This document shows positions 9,571-19,167 of a stretch of 64,000 nucleotides of DNA, one piece after another. Origin of the DNA: an uncultured beta proteobacterium (GTDB lineage: Bacteria > Pseudomonadota > Gammaproteobacteria > Burkholderiales > Burkholderiaceae_C). How positions within the stretch are numbered: the first letter of the stretch is position 1; each line of letters begins with the position of its first letter. The stretch lies in contig CAIJOK010000044.1 in the NCBI GenBank assembly GCA_903822205.1, positions 1-64,000 of the forward strand, given 5' to 3'. Below the pieces are notes generated by a model, which was given only the letters and a program-made list of their open reading frames with translations, ran no database searches and was not told the DNA's origin. Position numbers and translations under genes: made by a program.

Positions 9571-9595
9571 TCCTACCCGCCTTTGTGGGAATGAC
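9571..9595. repeat. Degenerate half-copy of the palindromic repeat
   Basis: The stretch ACCCGCCTTTGTGGGAATGAC at its right side is a worn version of the inner arm of the 3326-3492 element. Read as protein it gives LPAFVGMT, which creates a false N-terminal extension of the next gene. Only one arm is present; no outer 17-bp repeat was found beside it. Confidence 0.55.
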
Positions 9596-9611
9596 TAAGA
9601 AATATCCGCGC

Positions 9612-12600
9612 ATGGTGTCAGCGTTACCTTCCTCTGTTCTTAAAGTCTGGTCTGGCATCACGCGCTGGGCGCTGGGCTTGGTGCTGGCGGCATGGCTTGT
9701 TTTTGGGGCCACGTGGGGCGCTCTGCACTGGCTGATTGTGCCGCGTATCGGCGACTTCAGGCCCTTGCTTGAGGCCCGCGCATCGGAGTGGTTGGGGCTG
9801 CCGGTCCACATTGGAGCGATGGTGGCCACGTCGAACGGCATGGTGCCCTCGGTTGAATTGACCCACGTCACCCTGACAGGCCCCGACGGCCAGGTAGCCC
9901 TGGTGCTGCCACGCGTTTTGGTGGCCTTGTCGCCGCGATCTTTGTGGCACTTGGGGTTGGAGCAAATTGACATCGACCGACCGCAATTGGACATCCGACG
10001 CGCTGCCGACGGAAAAATCACCGTTGCAGGGCTGGACTTGTCGGGCACAGGTGCCAACACGGCGGGCGGGCTGGATTGGTTTTTTGCGCAGCCCGAGTGG
10101 GCCATTCAAGGGGGCACAGTGCGCTGGACGGATGACCAGCGTTTGTCTGACCCTGTGGTGCTGCAAGCTGTCCATGTGGTCATGCGCAACAGGGGTCGTC
10201 ACCATGACCTGCGTGCAGATGCCACCCCGCCACCGCAGTGGGGGGGGGCCATCAGCCTGCGCGGGCAGTTTTTGCAGCCACTGCTGTCGCACCGTCATGG
10301 CAAGTGGCAGGACTGGGACGGCCAACTCTACGCGGCCTTTGAACAGTTGGATGTGTCAGAACTGCGTCGTTACGCCGACATAGGGGTTGATTTGACGCAG
10401 GGCCAGGGCGCACTGCGGGCGTGGGTGGATGTTCGCCAGGGACGCATCACTCAAACGGTGGCCGACGTGGCGCTGGCGCAGGTCAGCCTGACGCTGCGGG
10501 CTGACCTACAGCCCGTCGCCCTGAGGCAGGTGCAAGGGCGGTTAGGGGTCAGGACGCTGGACCCCGGGTTTGAGATTTTGGCCAAGGCACTGACATTTGA
10601 AACACAGGATGGCCTGCTGTGGCCCGCCGGCAATCTGCGCGTCATGTTGACCGGCCACGCCGGTCACGTGACCGAGGGTGGCACCCTGGAGGCCGACCAG
10701 ATCGACCTGGCCGCTCTGGCTCAACTGGCCGATCGAGCGCCCTTGAGCGATCCTGACCGCGCCAGCCTGATCGCCCATGCTCCCAAGGGGCGCATCAGCC
10801 AGTTGACGGCCAGTTGGCAAGGCCCTGTCACGGCCCCCCGTCAGTACACCCTGAAAGGCCAGGCCAGCCAGATCGACATCACCGCCGTGGCCTCTGTGCC
10901 GGGTGTGCAGGGGCTGAATGTCAATTTTGAATTGGATCAGTCCACAGGCCAAGCCAGTTTGAGCATGAAAGACGGCCATGTCACCCTGCCAGAGATTTTT
11001 GAAGACCCCACCATCGCAGTTGATCACATGTCGGCCCGTGCCAGGTGGCAGGTGCAGGGTGAACATCTCGCGGTGCAGGTGGATCAGCTCAAGTTTGCCA
11101 ACGCCGATGCTGCGGGCGAGGCCCAAATCAAATGGCGGACCGACGACGTGGGCACGGTGTCGTCGCATTCACGTTACCCGGGGGTGCTGGACTTGCAAGC
11201 CAGCTTAAGCCGCGCTGATGGCCGCGCCGTCCATCGCTACCTGCCTTTGGTGATAGACAGGGCGGCACGAGACTATGTTCGCGATGCCGTGCAGGACGGC
11301 AGGGCATCATCGGTGCAGTTTCTCGTCAAGGGTGACATCGATCAGTTGCCCCTGATCGACCCCCGCAAGGGCATGTTCAAAATCACGGCACAGGTCGAAG
11401 ATGCCAAACTGGCCTACGTGCCACGCGGTCTGCAGGCCAGTACCGATTTGCCCTGGCCAGTATTGACCGGACTGGGGGGCTTGCTAGAAATCGACCGGAT
11501 GCAGTTGCAGGTCAAAAACGCCCACGCCACTCTGGGAGAGGCTGGCTCGGTCAAGACCACCGGCGTGGATGTGATGATCGAGGATGTGACCCACCCCCGC
11601 GTGATGGTCACAGCCGGCGTATCGGGCGCTTGGCCTGAGCTGCTGAGAATGCTGAACACCTCCCCGCTGGGGGCCATGGTGGGTGGCGTTCTGGCGCACA
11701 GCGTCGTGACGGGTACGGCTGATGGCAAGATCAAACTGAATTTGCCCATCGCCGACCTGACAAAGTCCACACTGAACGGCTCGCTGTCCCTGACTGGCCA
11801 TGATGTGCAGATAACCCCTGACAGCCCACCCCTTTCACGGGTGCGCGGCAATGTCTCATTTACCGAGGCCGCCCTGTCTCTTGGCAATGTGCAGGCCCGC
11901 ATGTTGGGCGGCGATGTTCGTTTGGAAGGCGGTTTGGTGTTTGCCGCAGATTCGCCGCGTGTTCGCAATGCGCCTACGGTGATCCGCGCCACAGGCACTG
12001 CCAGCGCTGATGGCATCGTCCAAACCCCCGAGCTGGGCCTGGTCGCGGGCTTGGCGCGTCAGGCTACAGGCAGTGCAGCCTACAGCGCCACACTGGGACT
12101 CAGGCGTGGCGTGCTTGAGCTGCAAGTGGCCAGCACACTGCAAGGGCTGGCCTTGCGCCTGCCGCAGCCCTTGTTCAAGGCCGCCGATACGCTGATGCCT
12201 GTGCGGTATGCGACGGCCCTGATCACCGATGCGCCGACTGTGCTGCAAGACCGGATGACGCTGTCCATCGCCAACTTGGCGCAGGTGGTTTATGAACGCG
12301 ATGTCTCGCAGCCGCAGCCACGTGTTTTGCGCGGTACCGTCGCCATTGGGCTGGATGCCTCAGAGTCTGTCACGTTTCCTGAGCAAGGTGTGAACGCCAA
12401 CATTCACTTGAACCAATTCAACGCAGATGCCTGGTTAGATGTTTTGGCGCAGGCCGCAGCCCCCACGGTGGATGCCCGCTTGGCAGCGTCCTATTTGCCC
12501 ACCGCGCTGGCCCTGCGGGCCGATGCCCTGATCTATGGCGACCGCCAGTTCAACCACCTAACGGTTGGCGGCACACGTGATGGTCAGCTTTGGTGCGTCA

Positions 12601-13658
12601 ATCTGAATGCCAGTGAGATCAACGGATACCTTGAATACCGCCCGCCCAGCGATGCCGGTGCAGGGGCCACTGTGCATGCACGACTGGCCCGACTCAGCTT
12701 GGCCCCCAGTGTGGCTCACGATGTGGAGACCCTGCTGGACACCCAGCCTGCGGGTGTGCCCGCCATGGACATCGAGGTTGAAGACTTTGAACTGCGCGGT
12801 AAACATCTGGGGCGGCTGGAGGTGGCCGCAGTCAATCGCCAGCATCCATCCACCGACCGGTCAGGTGCAGGTGCGGGGGGACGTGAATGGCGTTTGAACA
12901 CCTTTAATTTGGTCACACCTGAGGCCACGTTTACCGCCAATGGCAGTTGGGCAGCCGCCAGTCCCGCTGCAAAGGGGACCCCCGAACGCCGTCGTACCGT
13001 GATGGATTTTGAGCTGGACATCAAAGACAGCGGCGCTCTGCTGGCGCGTCTGGGCATGAAAGATGTCATTCGCAGCGGTCAGGGCAGGCTGAAAGGCCGC
13101 GTAACCTGGCAGGGGTCACCGCTTAGCCCTGACTACCCCAGCATGGGCGGCGCTTTCACGGTCAATGTTGAATCAGGACAGTTTTTGAAGGCCGACCCTG
13201 GCATTGCCAAACTCTTGGGTGTGCTCAGCCTACAGTCCCTGCCTCGCCGCCTGGTGCTTGATTTTCGAGATGTGTTCAGCGAAGGATTTGCCTTTGATTT
13301 TTTGCGTGGCGATGTCAGCATTGACCAAGGCATGGCGATCACCCACAACCTGCAAATGAAGGGGGTCAATGCTGCCGTGATGATGGAAGGCCAGGCCGAC
13401 ATTGCCAAAGAAACCCAGGACATCCGGGTGGTGGTCATTCCGGAGATCAACGCTGGCACGGCCTCTTTGCTGGCTTCGATCATGAACCCCGTTGTCGGCC
13501 TGGGCACATTTGTGGCCCAGTACCTCTTGCGTCGCCCCCTGATAGAGACGGCTACCCAAGAGTTCCACATTGACGGCAGTTGGAACGACCCCAAAGTAAC
13601 CCAAATCACAAGCGCCCCCGCCACCCTACCGGCATCATCTGCTGCACCCCGCCCATGA
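9612..13658 (+). CDS. YhdP-family AsmA-like envelope protein
   Basis: A 1348-residue protein with one N-terminal membrane span (about residues 10-35, ALGLVLAAWLVFGATWGAL) and a very long periplasmic part rich in beta-strand patterns, ending in the conserved DUF3971/AsmA-like C-terminus. It matches the YhdP (TIGR02099) family. YhdP, TamB and YdbH are thought to be bridge proteins that carry phospholipid to the outer membrane. I place the start at ATG 9612; the frame is open back to 9567, but those extra codons come from a repeat remnant. The stop overlaps the start of mltA by ATGA, so the two are probably translated together. Confidence 0.85.
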   Translation: MVSALPSSVLKVWSGITRWALGLVLAAWLVFGATWGALHWLIVPRIGDFRPLLEARASEWLGLPVHIGAMVATSNGMVPSVELTHVTLTGPDGQVALVLPRVLVALSPRSLWHLGLEQIDIDRPQLDIRRAADGKITVAGLDLSGTGANTAGGLDWFFAQPEWAIQGGTVRWTDDQRLSDPVVLQAVHVVMRNRGRHHDLRADATPPPQWGGAISLRGQFLQPLLSHRHGKWQDWDGQLYAAFEQLDVSELRRYADIGVDLTQGQGALRAWVDVRQGRITQTVADVALAQVSLTLRADLQPVALRQVQGRLGVRTLDPGFEILAKALTFETQDGLLWPAGNLRVMLTGHAGHVTEGGTLEADQIDLAALAQLADRAPLSDPDRASLIAHAPKGRISQLTASWQGPVTAPRQYTLKGQASQIDITAVASVPGVQGLNVNFELDQSTGQASLSMKDGHVTLPEIFEDPTIAVDHMSARARWQVQGEHLAVQVDQLKFANADAAGEAQIKWRTDDVGTVSSHSRYPGVLDLQASLSRADGRAVHRYLPLVIDRAARDYVRDAVQDGRASSVQFLVKGDIDQLPLIDPRKGMFKITAQVEDAKLAYVPRGLQASTDLPWPVLTGLGGLLEIDRMQLQVKNAHATLGEAGSVKTTGVDVMIEDVTHPRVMVTAGVSGAWPELLRMLNTSPLGAMVGGVLAHSVVTGTADGKIKLNLPIADLTKSTLNGSLSLTGHDVQITPDSPPLSRVRGNVSFTEAALSLGNVQARMLGGDVRLEGGLVFAADSPRVRNAPTVIRATGTASADGIVQTPELGLVAGLARQATGSAAYSATLGLRRGVLELQVASTLQGLALRLPQPLFKAADTLMPVRYATALITDAPTVLQDRMTLSIANLAQVVYERDVSQPQPRVLRGTVAIGLDASESVTFPEQGVNANIHLNQFNADAWLDVLAQAAAPTVDARLAASYLPTALALRADALIYGDRQFNHLTVGGTRDGQLWCVNLNASEINGYLEYRPPSDAGAGATVHARLARLSLAPSVAHDVETLLDTQPAGVPAMDIEVEDFELRGKHLGRLEVAAVNRQHPSTDRSGAGAGGREWRLNTFNLVTPEATFTANGSWAAASPAAKGTPERRRTVMDFELDIKDSGALLARLGMKDVIRSGQGRLKGRVTWQGSPLSPDYPSMGGAFTVNVESGQFLKADPGIAKLLGVLSLQSLPRRLVLDFRDVFSEGFAFDFLRGDVSIDQGMAITHNLQMKGVNAAVMMEGQADIAKETQDIRVVVIPEINAGTASLLASIMNPVVGLGTFVAQYLLRRPLIETATQEFHIDGSWNDPKVTQITSAPATLPASSAAPRP

Positions 13659-14887
13659 AAACATCCTCCTTGCCGCGTGACCTGAACGTGAGAATAGGCT
13701 GGCACGCAATGTGCCGATGGCTGACTTTTTGTCTGCTGACTTGCCTGCTGGCCGCATGCAGCACAGTTCACAAGCCCGCCAAATCCGCTCCCAAAAAACC
13801 GCATTCCACGGCTACAGCGCCGGTCCCAAAATCGCATTCAGCGCCATCGACAGGGTCGGTATCGCCTGTCGAAGATGACGACGCAGGGACATCCCTGGTG
13901 TTTGGTAACAGCCGCTGGCTGTCGGTGGATTGGTCAGATTTGCCAGGGTTTGCAGACGATGATTTGTTTTTGGCCTGGAACGCCTGGGTTAAAAGCTGCG
14001 AGCGTCCACACCCTGCGTTTGCGCCCCTGTGCGGGGACATCCGCCGTTTATCGATAGGCAGCGCCGACATGCAACGGCAGTGGATGACGGACAAGCTGCG
14101 ACCCTATCGGGTTGCCCCCCTGTCGGGCGACCCCTCTGCCGGATTGCTGACTGCTTATTTTGAGCCTGAGCTTGAAGCCAGACGGCTGCCTGACGAGACC
14201 TTCAAGGTGCCGGTTTACCAAATGCCTGCGGGCCTGAATCCGCGCACACCGTGGTTCTCGCGCCAACAGATCGATACCCTGTCTGAGGCCAAAGAGGCCC
14301 TGCGGGGTCGTGAAATCATGTACATGGACGATGCCCTACAGGTCATGGTGCTGCACATTCAGGGGTCAGGCAGGGCGGCCGTGACCGAGCCTGACGGCAC
14401 ACGCCACCTGGTCAGGTTGGCCTATGCCGGTCACAACGGCCACCCGTTTGCAAGCATTGCACGCTGGCTGCAAGAATCAGGAGAAGTGACGGATGCTTCA
14501 TGGCCTGGCATTCAGGCCTGGATTGACCACCATCCGGGGCGCTTGGATGAGTTGCTGTGGCACAACCCCCGCGTCGTTTTTTTCAAGGAAGAGCCGCTCA
14601 GCGACCTGGATGCCCGGTTTGGCCCCAAAGGCGCACAGGGTGTGCCCTTGACACCCGGACGGTCTATCGCGATAGACCAAGACAGCATGCCGTACGGCAC
14701 ACCCGTCTGGCTGGTATCCGAGAGTGAGCATCTCAGTCTGCAACGGCTGGTACTGGCACAAGACACCGGAAGCGCCATCCGTGGAGCCGTGCGGGCCGAT
14801 TTTTTTGTGGGCTGGGGCAGCGAAGCCGGTGGGGTGGCGGGGCAGATCAGGCAGCCATTGCGCCTATGGGTTTTGTGGCCACGGTAA
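13655..14887 (+). CDS. mltA: Membrane-bound lytic murein transglycosylase A
   Basis: A 410-residue lipoprotein. The N-terminus has a signal peptide ending in the lipobox LLAAC (CLLTCLLAACS), followed by a Lys/Pro/Ala-rich linker, then the MltA domain and the C-terminal 3D domain with its three aspartates (DTGSAIRGAVRADFFVGWGS). MltA cuts the glycan strand of peptidoglycan to 1,6-anhydro-muramyl products at the outer membrane. I choose ATG 13655 because it overlaps the upstream stop codon (ATGA); an internal ATG at 13709 directly before the signal helix is possible. Further upstream in-frame codons lie inside the YhdP-family gene. Confidence 0.92.
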   Translation: MKTSSLPRDLNVRIGWHAMCRWLTFCLLTCLLAACSTVHKPAKSAPKKPHSTATAPVPKSHSAPSTGSVSPVEDDDAGTSLVFGNSRWLSVDWSDLPGFADDDLFLAWNAWVKSCERPHPAFAPLCGDIRRLSIGSADMQRQWMTDKLRPYRVAPLSGDPSAGLLTAYFEPELEARRLPDETFKVPVYQMPAGLNPRTPWFSRQQIDTLSEAKEALRGREIMYMDDALQVMVLHIQGSGRAAVTEPDGTRHLVRLAYAGHNGHPFASIARWLQESGEVTDASWPGIQAWIDHHPGRLDELLWHNPRVVFFKEEPLSDLDARFGPKGAQGVPLTPGRSIAIDQDSMPYGTPVWLVSESEHLSLQRLVLAQDTGSAIRGAVRADFFVGWGSEAGGVAGQIRQPLRLWVLWPR

Positions 14888-14980
14888 ATAATTAGAGATA
14901 ACGTTACCATCTGTCACCATATCCACCACCGGTCAGCTTTTTACGCTGCGATGCATCTTTAATATCTGAGAGATAACACC

Positions 14981-15952
14981 ATGAACCACTCCTCCATGCG
15001 CGATATTGACGAACGAACCCATCTGACGGCCAACAGCATGTTTGAGCTGCTTTTGTTCAAACTGGGCGAGGCCCCGGGAACCGACCGGCGAGAACTTTTT
15101 GGCATCAACGTATTCAAAGTTCGCGAGATTTTGGTCATGCCCGAGATCACCGCGATGGTCAACAGTCCGCCATCCGTGATGGGGGTGGCCAACATCCGCG
15201 GCCAGATGATCTCGGTCATCAACCTGCCCAAAATTGTCAACTGCAATCCATCCAAAGGGCTTGGCATTTTGCTGGTCACCGAATTTGCCCGTACCACCCA
15301 GGCTTTTGCCGTCGAAGAGGTCAACGAGATCGTCCGTCTGGAGTGGAAGAATGTCCTGTCCGCCGAAGGCCGTGGCGGTGGACTGGTTACCAGCATTGCC
15401 CGCCTAGACGGCAACGCAGAAAACACCCGTCTTGCGCAAGTCCTTGATGTGGAACAGATTTTGCGCGATGTGTTTCCTGAGCAGCACAGCATGGACATCA
15501 TCGTCAATGACAAACTGCACTTGCCCCCTGGCTCGGTCGTGCTGGCAGCTGATGACTCTGCTGTGGCACGCATGATGATCGAACAAGGCCTTAAATCCAT
15601 GGGCGCGCCCTTTATCATGACCAAAACCGGACAGGAGGCATGGGACCGCCTCATCGCTTTGGATGCCGAGGCCCAGGCCCAGGGTAAAACCATTCAGGAC
15701 AAGGTAGCCCTGGTGTTGACCGACCTTGAAATGCCCGTGATGGATGGCTTTACCCTCACGCGCAACATCAAGCAAAATGCCCGCTTTGCATCGATTCCGG
15801 TCATCATCCACTCGTCTTTGACCGGTGCAACCAACGAAAACCACGTCAACAAAGTGGGGGCCGATGGCTATGTGGCCAAGTTTGTCGCAGAAGAACTGGC
15901 CATCGCCATTCGCAAGGTGCTTCGACCCCGAAAGCCGGTGACAGGGCCATGA
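14981..15952 (+). CDS. cheV: CheV coupling protein with receiver domain
   Basis: A 323-residue cytoplasmic protein: a CheW-like domain over about residues 15-165 (VMGVANIRGQMISVINLPKI is the conserved core) and a receiver domain over about 180-310 with ADDSAVARMMIEQ, the phosphoacceptor aspartate in LVLTDLEMPVMDGF and a closing region GADGYVAKFVAEEL. CheV couples chemoreceptors to CheA and tunes adaptation by phosphorylation. It heads a motility block with the Aer-like receptor (convergent) and cheZ. The start has an upstream purine-rich stretch (GAGAGATAAC). In the receiver the usual KP motif reads KF, a common CheV variant. Confidence 0.92.
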   Translation: MNHSSMRDIDERTHLTANSMFELLLFKLGEAPGTDRRELFGINVFKVREILVMPEITAMVNSPPSVMGVANIRGQMISVINLPKIVNCNPSKGLGILLVTEFARTTQAFAVEEVNEIVRLEWKNVLSAEGRGGGLVTSIARLDGNAENTRLAQVLDVEQILRDVFPEQHSMDIIVNDKLHLPPGSVVLAADDSAVARMMIEQGLKSMGAPFIMTKTGQEAWDRLIALDAEAQAQGKTIQDKVALVLTDLEMPVMDGFTLTRNIKQNARFASIPVIIHSSLTGATNENHVNKVGADGYVAKFVAEELAIAIRKVLRPRKPVTGP

Positions 15953-15953
15953 T

Positions 15954-15984
15954 CGCACTGTCCCCGACGTTGGTTGACAGTGCG
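15954..15984. terminator. Hairpin between convergent cheV and receptor gene
   Basis: A perfect 9-bp inverted repeat (CGCACTGTC at 15954-15962 and GACAGTGCG at 15976-15984) with a 13-base loop lies exactly between the convergent stops of cheV and the Aer-like receptor. No long T-run follows on either strand, so a bidirectional terminator is plausible but not certain. Confidence 0.5.
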
Positions 15985-15993
15985 CCTACAGAT

Positions 15994-17541
15994 TTAGCCT
16001 AATCTGAACACATCGGCAGACCGCACCAATTCATACCCCTGTAGCTCAAGGGCACGTGCGGACTCTGCTGCGCTCTCGGCCAACGGTACGTTTTGCCGGG
16101 TGGCCCCATCAATGTCGGTCACCAGTTCGGCCACACGGACGATCGCCTCGCCTTGCACCTTGGATGACAGGACGATTTCTTCCATCAAGCTGGCCACCTG
16201 CCCCACGGCCATGATCGACGAGTCGATCGTTTTCCTGGCCGTTCCAACCTGCAGCAATCCGTCCTCAACCTTTTTGACAGAGTCCTCGATCAGGGACTTG
16301 ATCTCGCGGGCAGCCGAGGCACTGCGACTGGCCAGCAGGCGCACTTCGCTGGCAACGACTGCAAACCCTCGCCCCTGTTCGCCGGCCCGTGCGGCCTCCA
16401 CGGCAGCATTGAGCGCCAAGATGTTGGTCTGAAAGGCTATCCCATCGATCACACCGATGATGTCGGTGATGCGACGCGAGCTGCTGGCGATCGAATCCAT
16501 GGTGCCCACCACCTTGCCGACGGCCGTTCCGCCGTCGGTCACGATACGGCCGGCTTGCTGCACCAATTGGTATGCGCTGTTCGCGTGGGCGGTATTTTGT
16601 TGTACCTTGGCTGCAACGGCATCCATGTTTTTGGCGGTTTCCTGGAGTGATCGGGCTTGCTCCTCGGTGCGGCCCGCCAGGGCCTCGTTGCCCTTGCTGA
16701 TGCGATTGGCCTCTTGTCTGACGGAGTCTGAGCTGGTCAAAATGGTGTGAGCCATCGAGGCCAGACTTTGCTGCATGGCATACAGGGCGTTCATCAACTG
16801 CGCGGCCTCGTCCGTGCCACGGGTGTCCATGCGGTTAGCCAGGTAGCCCGCCGCGATCTGCTTTGAAATGTCAACCGCCACGCCAATGCGATGCACCACG
16901 CTGCGCTGCAAACTCCACCCCACCCATGTGATCAGCCCTATGCCCAGCACCGAACCGGTCACTGCATGAACTCCCATCCAACTCATCCACCCCACGATGG
17001 CCTGTAGCGTGGCGGCCAGGGCGGTCAGCAGGATCAGCCGCCGCCGAATATTGGGTCGGTACCAGCGTTCAAGCACCCCCAAGATGCCAGTATGCACCAC
17101 AGCACCGTGCGAAATGCGCAGTCCCCGCGCCTGACCCGTGCGAAACTGACGGTAAATGGCCGCTACCGGCGCAACGTCAGAACGCTCGGGCTTCATCCGC
17201 ACCGAGGCATATCCCACAATGCGACCGTGCTCCCAGATGGGAGAAACATTGGCCCACACCCAGTAGAAGTCGCCATTTTTGCGACGGTTTTTGACCATGC
17301 CGGTCCAAGTTAGCCCTAGCGGCAGGTCGTGCCACATGTCGGCAAAAGCTTCAGGCGGCATGTCGGGGTGACGTACAAGGTTATGGGCTTTGCCTAAAAG
17401 CTCATCCTCGGAAAACCCGCTGGCCTCGCAAAAATCAGCGTTGGCGTAGGTGATGCAGCCTTTGGCATCTGTGCGCGAAATAGGGGACTGGTTATCGCGC
17501 AGAATGTACTCATTTTGGGTGACCGGCTGGTTGTCAAGCAT
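15994..17541 (-). CDS. Aer-like PAS chemoreceptor
   Basis: A 515-residue receptor. Residues 10-130 form a PAS domain (DAKGCITYANADFCEASGFS) like that of Aer, which binds FAD and reads redox state or oxygen. A hydrophobic double segment at about 165-215 anchors it in the inner membrane without a large periplasmic part. A HAMP-like stretch follows, then a cytoplasmic signalling hairpin with the tip [20 protein letters not shown]. No CheR-docking pentapeptide is seen at the C-terminus (ends SADVFRLG). It lies convergent to cheV and divergent from cheZ, and probably feeds the flagellar pathway as an energy-taxis receptor. Confidence 0.88.
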   Translation of the reverse strand: MLDNQPVTQNEYILRDNQSPISRTDAKGCITYANADFCEASGFSEDELLGKAHNLVRHPDMPPEAFADMWHDLPLGLTWTGMVKNRRKNGDFYWVWANVSPIWEHGRIVGYASVRMKPERSDVAPVAAIYRQFRTGQARGLRISHGAVVHTGILGVLERWYRPNIRRRLILLTALAATLQAIVGWMSWMGVHAVTGSVLGIGLITWVGWSLQRSVVHRIGVAVDISKQIAAGYLANRMDTRGTDEAAQLMNALYAMQQSLASMAHTILTSSDSVRQEANRISKGNEALAGRTEEQARSLQETAKNMDAVAAKVQQNTAHANSAYQLVQQAGRIVTDGGTAVGKVVGTMDSIASSSRRITDIIGVIDGIAFQTNILALNAAVEAARAGEQGRGFAVVASEVRLLASRSASAAREIKSLIEDSVKKVEDGLLQVGTARKTIDSSIMAVGQVASLMEEIVLSSKVQGEAIVRVAELVTDIDGATRQNVPLAESAAESARALELQGYELVRSADVFRLG

Positions 17542-17784
17542 AAAAGTTCCAGTGGTTTTTCGTGATCGTGCGGGGCAGCAAGGGTGGCTTTATAACATCC
17601 ATCGAGCGATGAGGCATCCGCCCTCTGCTATCGACCGTTTTGACCTTGGTGCGCAAGGGTTTAACCCGTCGAAGATCGAACGGCATCCCTGTATTTATTC
17701 AGATAATCTGCGATAAGCCTAAAGTCATTGGGTAAGATCGAAACCATGTCCAGTTTGCATCCTCATCAAAAACAGGTTTTCCCT

Positions 17785-18432
17785 ATGTCAGCACCACTCA
17801 GCAAAGAAGAAACCTACGCCCGACTGGGGTCGATCACTCGCGAGATGCACGAGGCCTTGACGGTGCTGGGCAACAACCAGCTCCAACTGCAAAGCATTGT
17901 CGAAGAGATCCCTAATGCCCGCGACCGGCTGACCTACGTCGGCAAAATGACGGAAGATGCCGCCAACAAAGTTCTCACCTTGGTTGAGACCTCCAAGCCC
18001 GGGTGCGATGACCTGGCCGAACGGGGGCGAGCGCTGGGAGCATCGCTGTCGCGCATGGCCACTGCGAGCGACCTCAGTGTTGAAAAGGCCCGAGGTTTGT
18101 TGACGGTCTGCAGCAAATTTGTCGATCGTTCTGCCACGTTCGCCGAAAACCAGGGTGTCGCCTTGAGCGACATCATGATGGCCCAGGACTTTCAAGATCT
18201 GTCCGGCCAGGTGATCAAAAAAGTGGTGGACATCATCAATCGCACCGAAAGGCAACTGGTCCAGTTGTTGATCGACAGTTCGCCCGATGGCTATGTGTCT
18301 GACACGGCCAAATTGCCGACCATCCAGGTCGCTGCCACGGTGGACACCCACACCCTTGATGGACCACAGACCGCCGAAAAGGCGTTGAAACAAAACGATG
18401 TGGATGATCTGCTGGCCTCTCTCGGTTTTTGA
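17785..18432 (+). CDS. cheZ: CheZ chemotaxis phosphatase
   Basis: A 215-residue protein, nearly the length of E. coli CheZ. The long helical hairpin includes the catalytic segment MMAQDFQDLSGQVIKKVVDI with the active-site Gln, and the C-terminus ends in DVDDLLASLGF, the peptide that clamps CheY-P. It speeds dephosphorylation of CheY and resets the flagellar motor. I favour ATG 17785, which fits the family length and the start of the conserved ARLGSITREMHEAL helix; an in-frame ATG at 17746 and a TTG at 17728 would add short tails. Confidence 0.9.
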   Translation: MSAPLSKEETYARLGSITREMHEALTVLGNNQLQLQSIVEEIPNARDRLTYVGKMTEDAANKVLTLVETSKPGCDDLAERGRALGASLSRMATASDLSVEKARGLLTVCSKFVDRSATFAENQGVALSDIMMAQDFQDLSGQVIKKVVDIINRTERQLVQLLIDSSPDGYVSDTAKLPTIQVAATVDTHTLDGPQTAEKALKQNDVDDLLASLGF

Positions 18433-18480
18433 CAACCCTCTCACAGGCATGAGCCTGATGCTCAAAATTGACTCATCCCC

Positions 18481-19152
18481 ATGGACATCATCGCAGCGCT
18501 GTTTGACTTTATTTTGCACGTGGACAAATACCTCGAAGTGTTTGTGCAAGCCTATGGCGTTTGGGTCTATGCACTCTTGTTTTTGATCGTTTTTGTAGAG
18601 ACCGGCGTGGTGGTGATGCCTTTTTTGCCAGGCGACTCGCTCTTGTTTGTCGCGGGTGCCCTGTGTGGCGTGGGCCTGATGCACTACGGCGCAACCGTGA
18701 TGCTGCTGCTGACGGCGGCGGTTTTGGGCAATCAGTCCAACTACACCATCGGGCGATATTTTGGCCCACGGGTGTTTGGCTGGGACAACTCGCGGTGGTT
18801 TAACAAAAACGCCTTTGACCAAGCCCATGCCTTCTATGAAAAGTATGGCGGCATTACCTTGATCGCCGCACGCTTTATGCCGTTTTTGCGAACGTTTGCG
18901 CCCTTTGTGGCCGGTGTGGCCCAGATGACGCGCCGCCGGTTCACGTGGTTTGATGTGACGGGCGGCGCATTGTGGGTGGGAGGCATCGTGACCGCAGGCT
19001 ATTTTTTTGGCAACATTGCCTGGGTTAAACAGCACCTGGACAAAATCATCTGGACGATGATCTTGGTTCCCGGTCTGGTCGTGCTGTGGGGGGCTTGGCA
19101 AGCTCGCCGCAAGACCACACGGGCCGCAGCTTGCCATGGCGCGTCCCAATGA
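18481..19152 (+). CDS. DedA-family membrane protein
   Basis: A 223-residue inner-membrane protein of the DedA (SNARE-associated/VTT) family, shown by the re-entrant motif region VVMPFLPGDSLLFVAGAL and the second signature RFMPFLRTFAPFVAGVAQM with its conserved arginines and glycines. These proteins are flippases for undecaprenyl phosphate or phospholipids and are linked to membrane potential and envelope integrity. It lies between cheZ and the stator genes in the same direction, but nothing ties it to motility beyond position. Confidence 0.9.
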   Translation: MDIIAALFDFILHVDKYLEVFVQAYGVWVYALLFLIVFVETGVVVMPFLPGDSLLFVAGALCGVGLMHYGATVMLLLTAAVLGNQSNYTIGRYFGPRVFGWDNSRWFNKNAFDQAHAFYEKYGGITLIAARFMPFLRTFAPFVAGVAQMTRRRFTWFDVTGGALWVGGIVTAGYFFGNIAWVKQHLDKIIWTMILVPGLVVLWGAWQARRKTTRAAACHGASQ

Positions 19153-19167
19153 GAAGAAGCAAACACC

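Noticed and set aside
9567..9611. N-terminal extension of the YhdP-family gene
   Set aside because: The extra codons come from a degenerate repeat arm (LPAFVGMT); the natural start before the membrane helix is ATG 9612.
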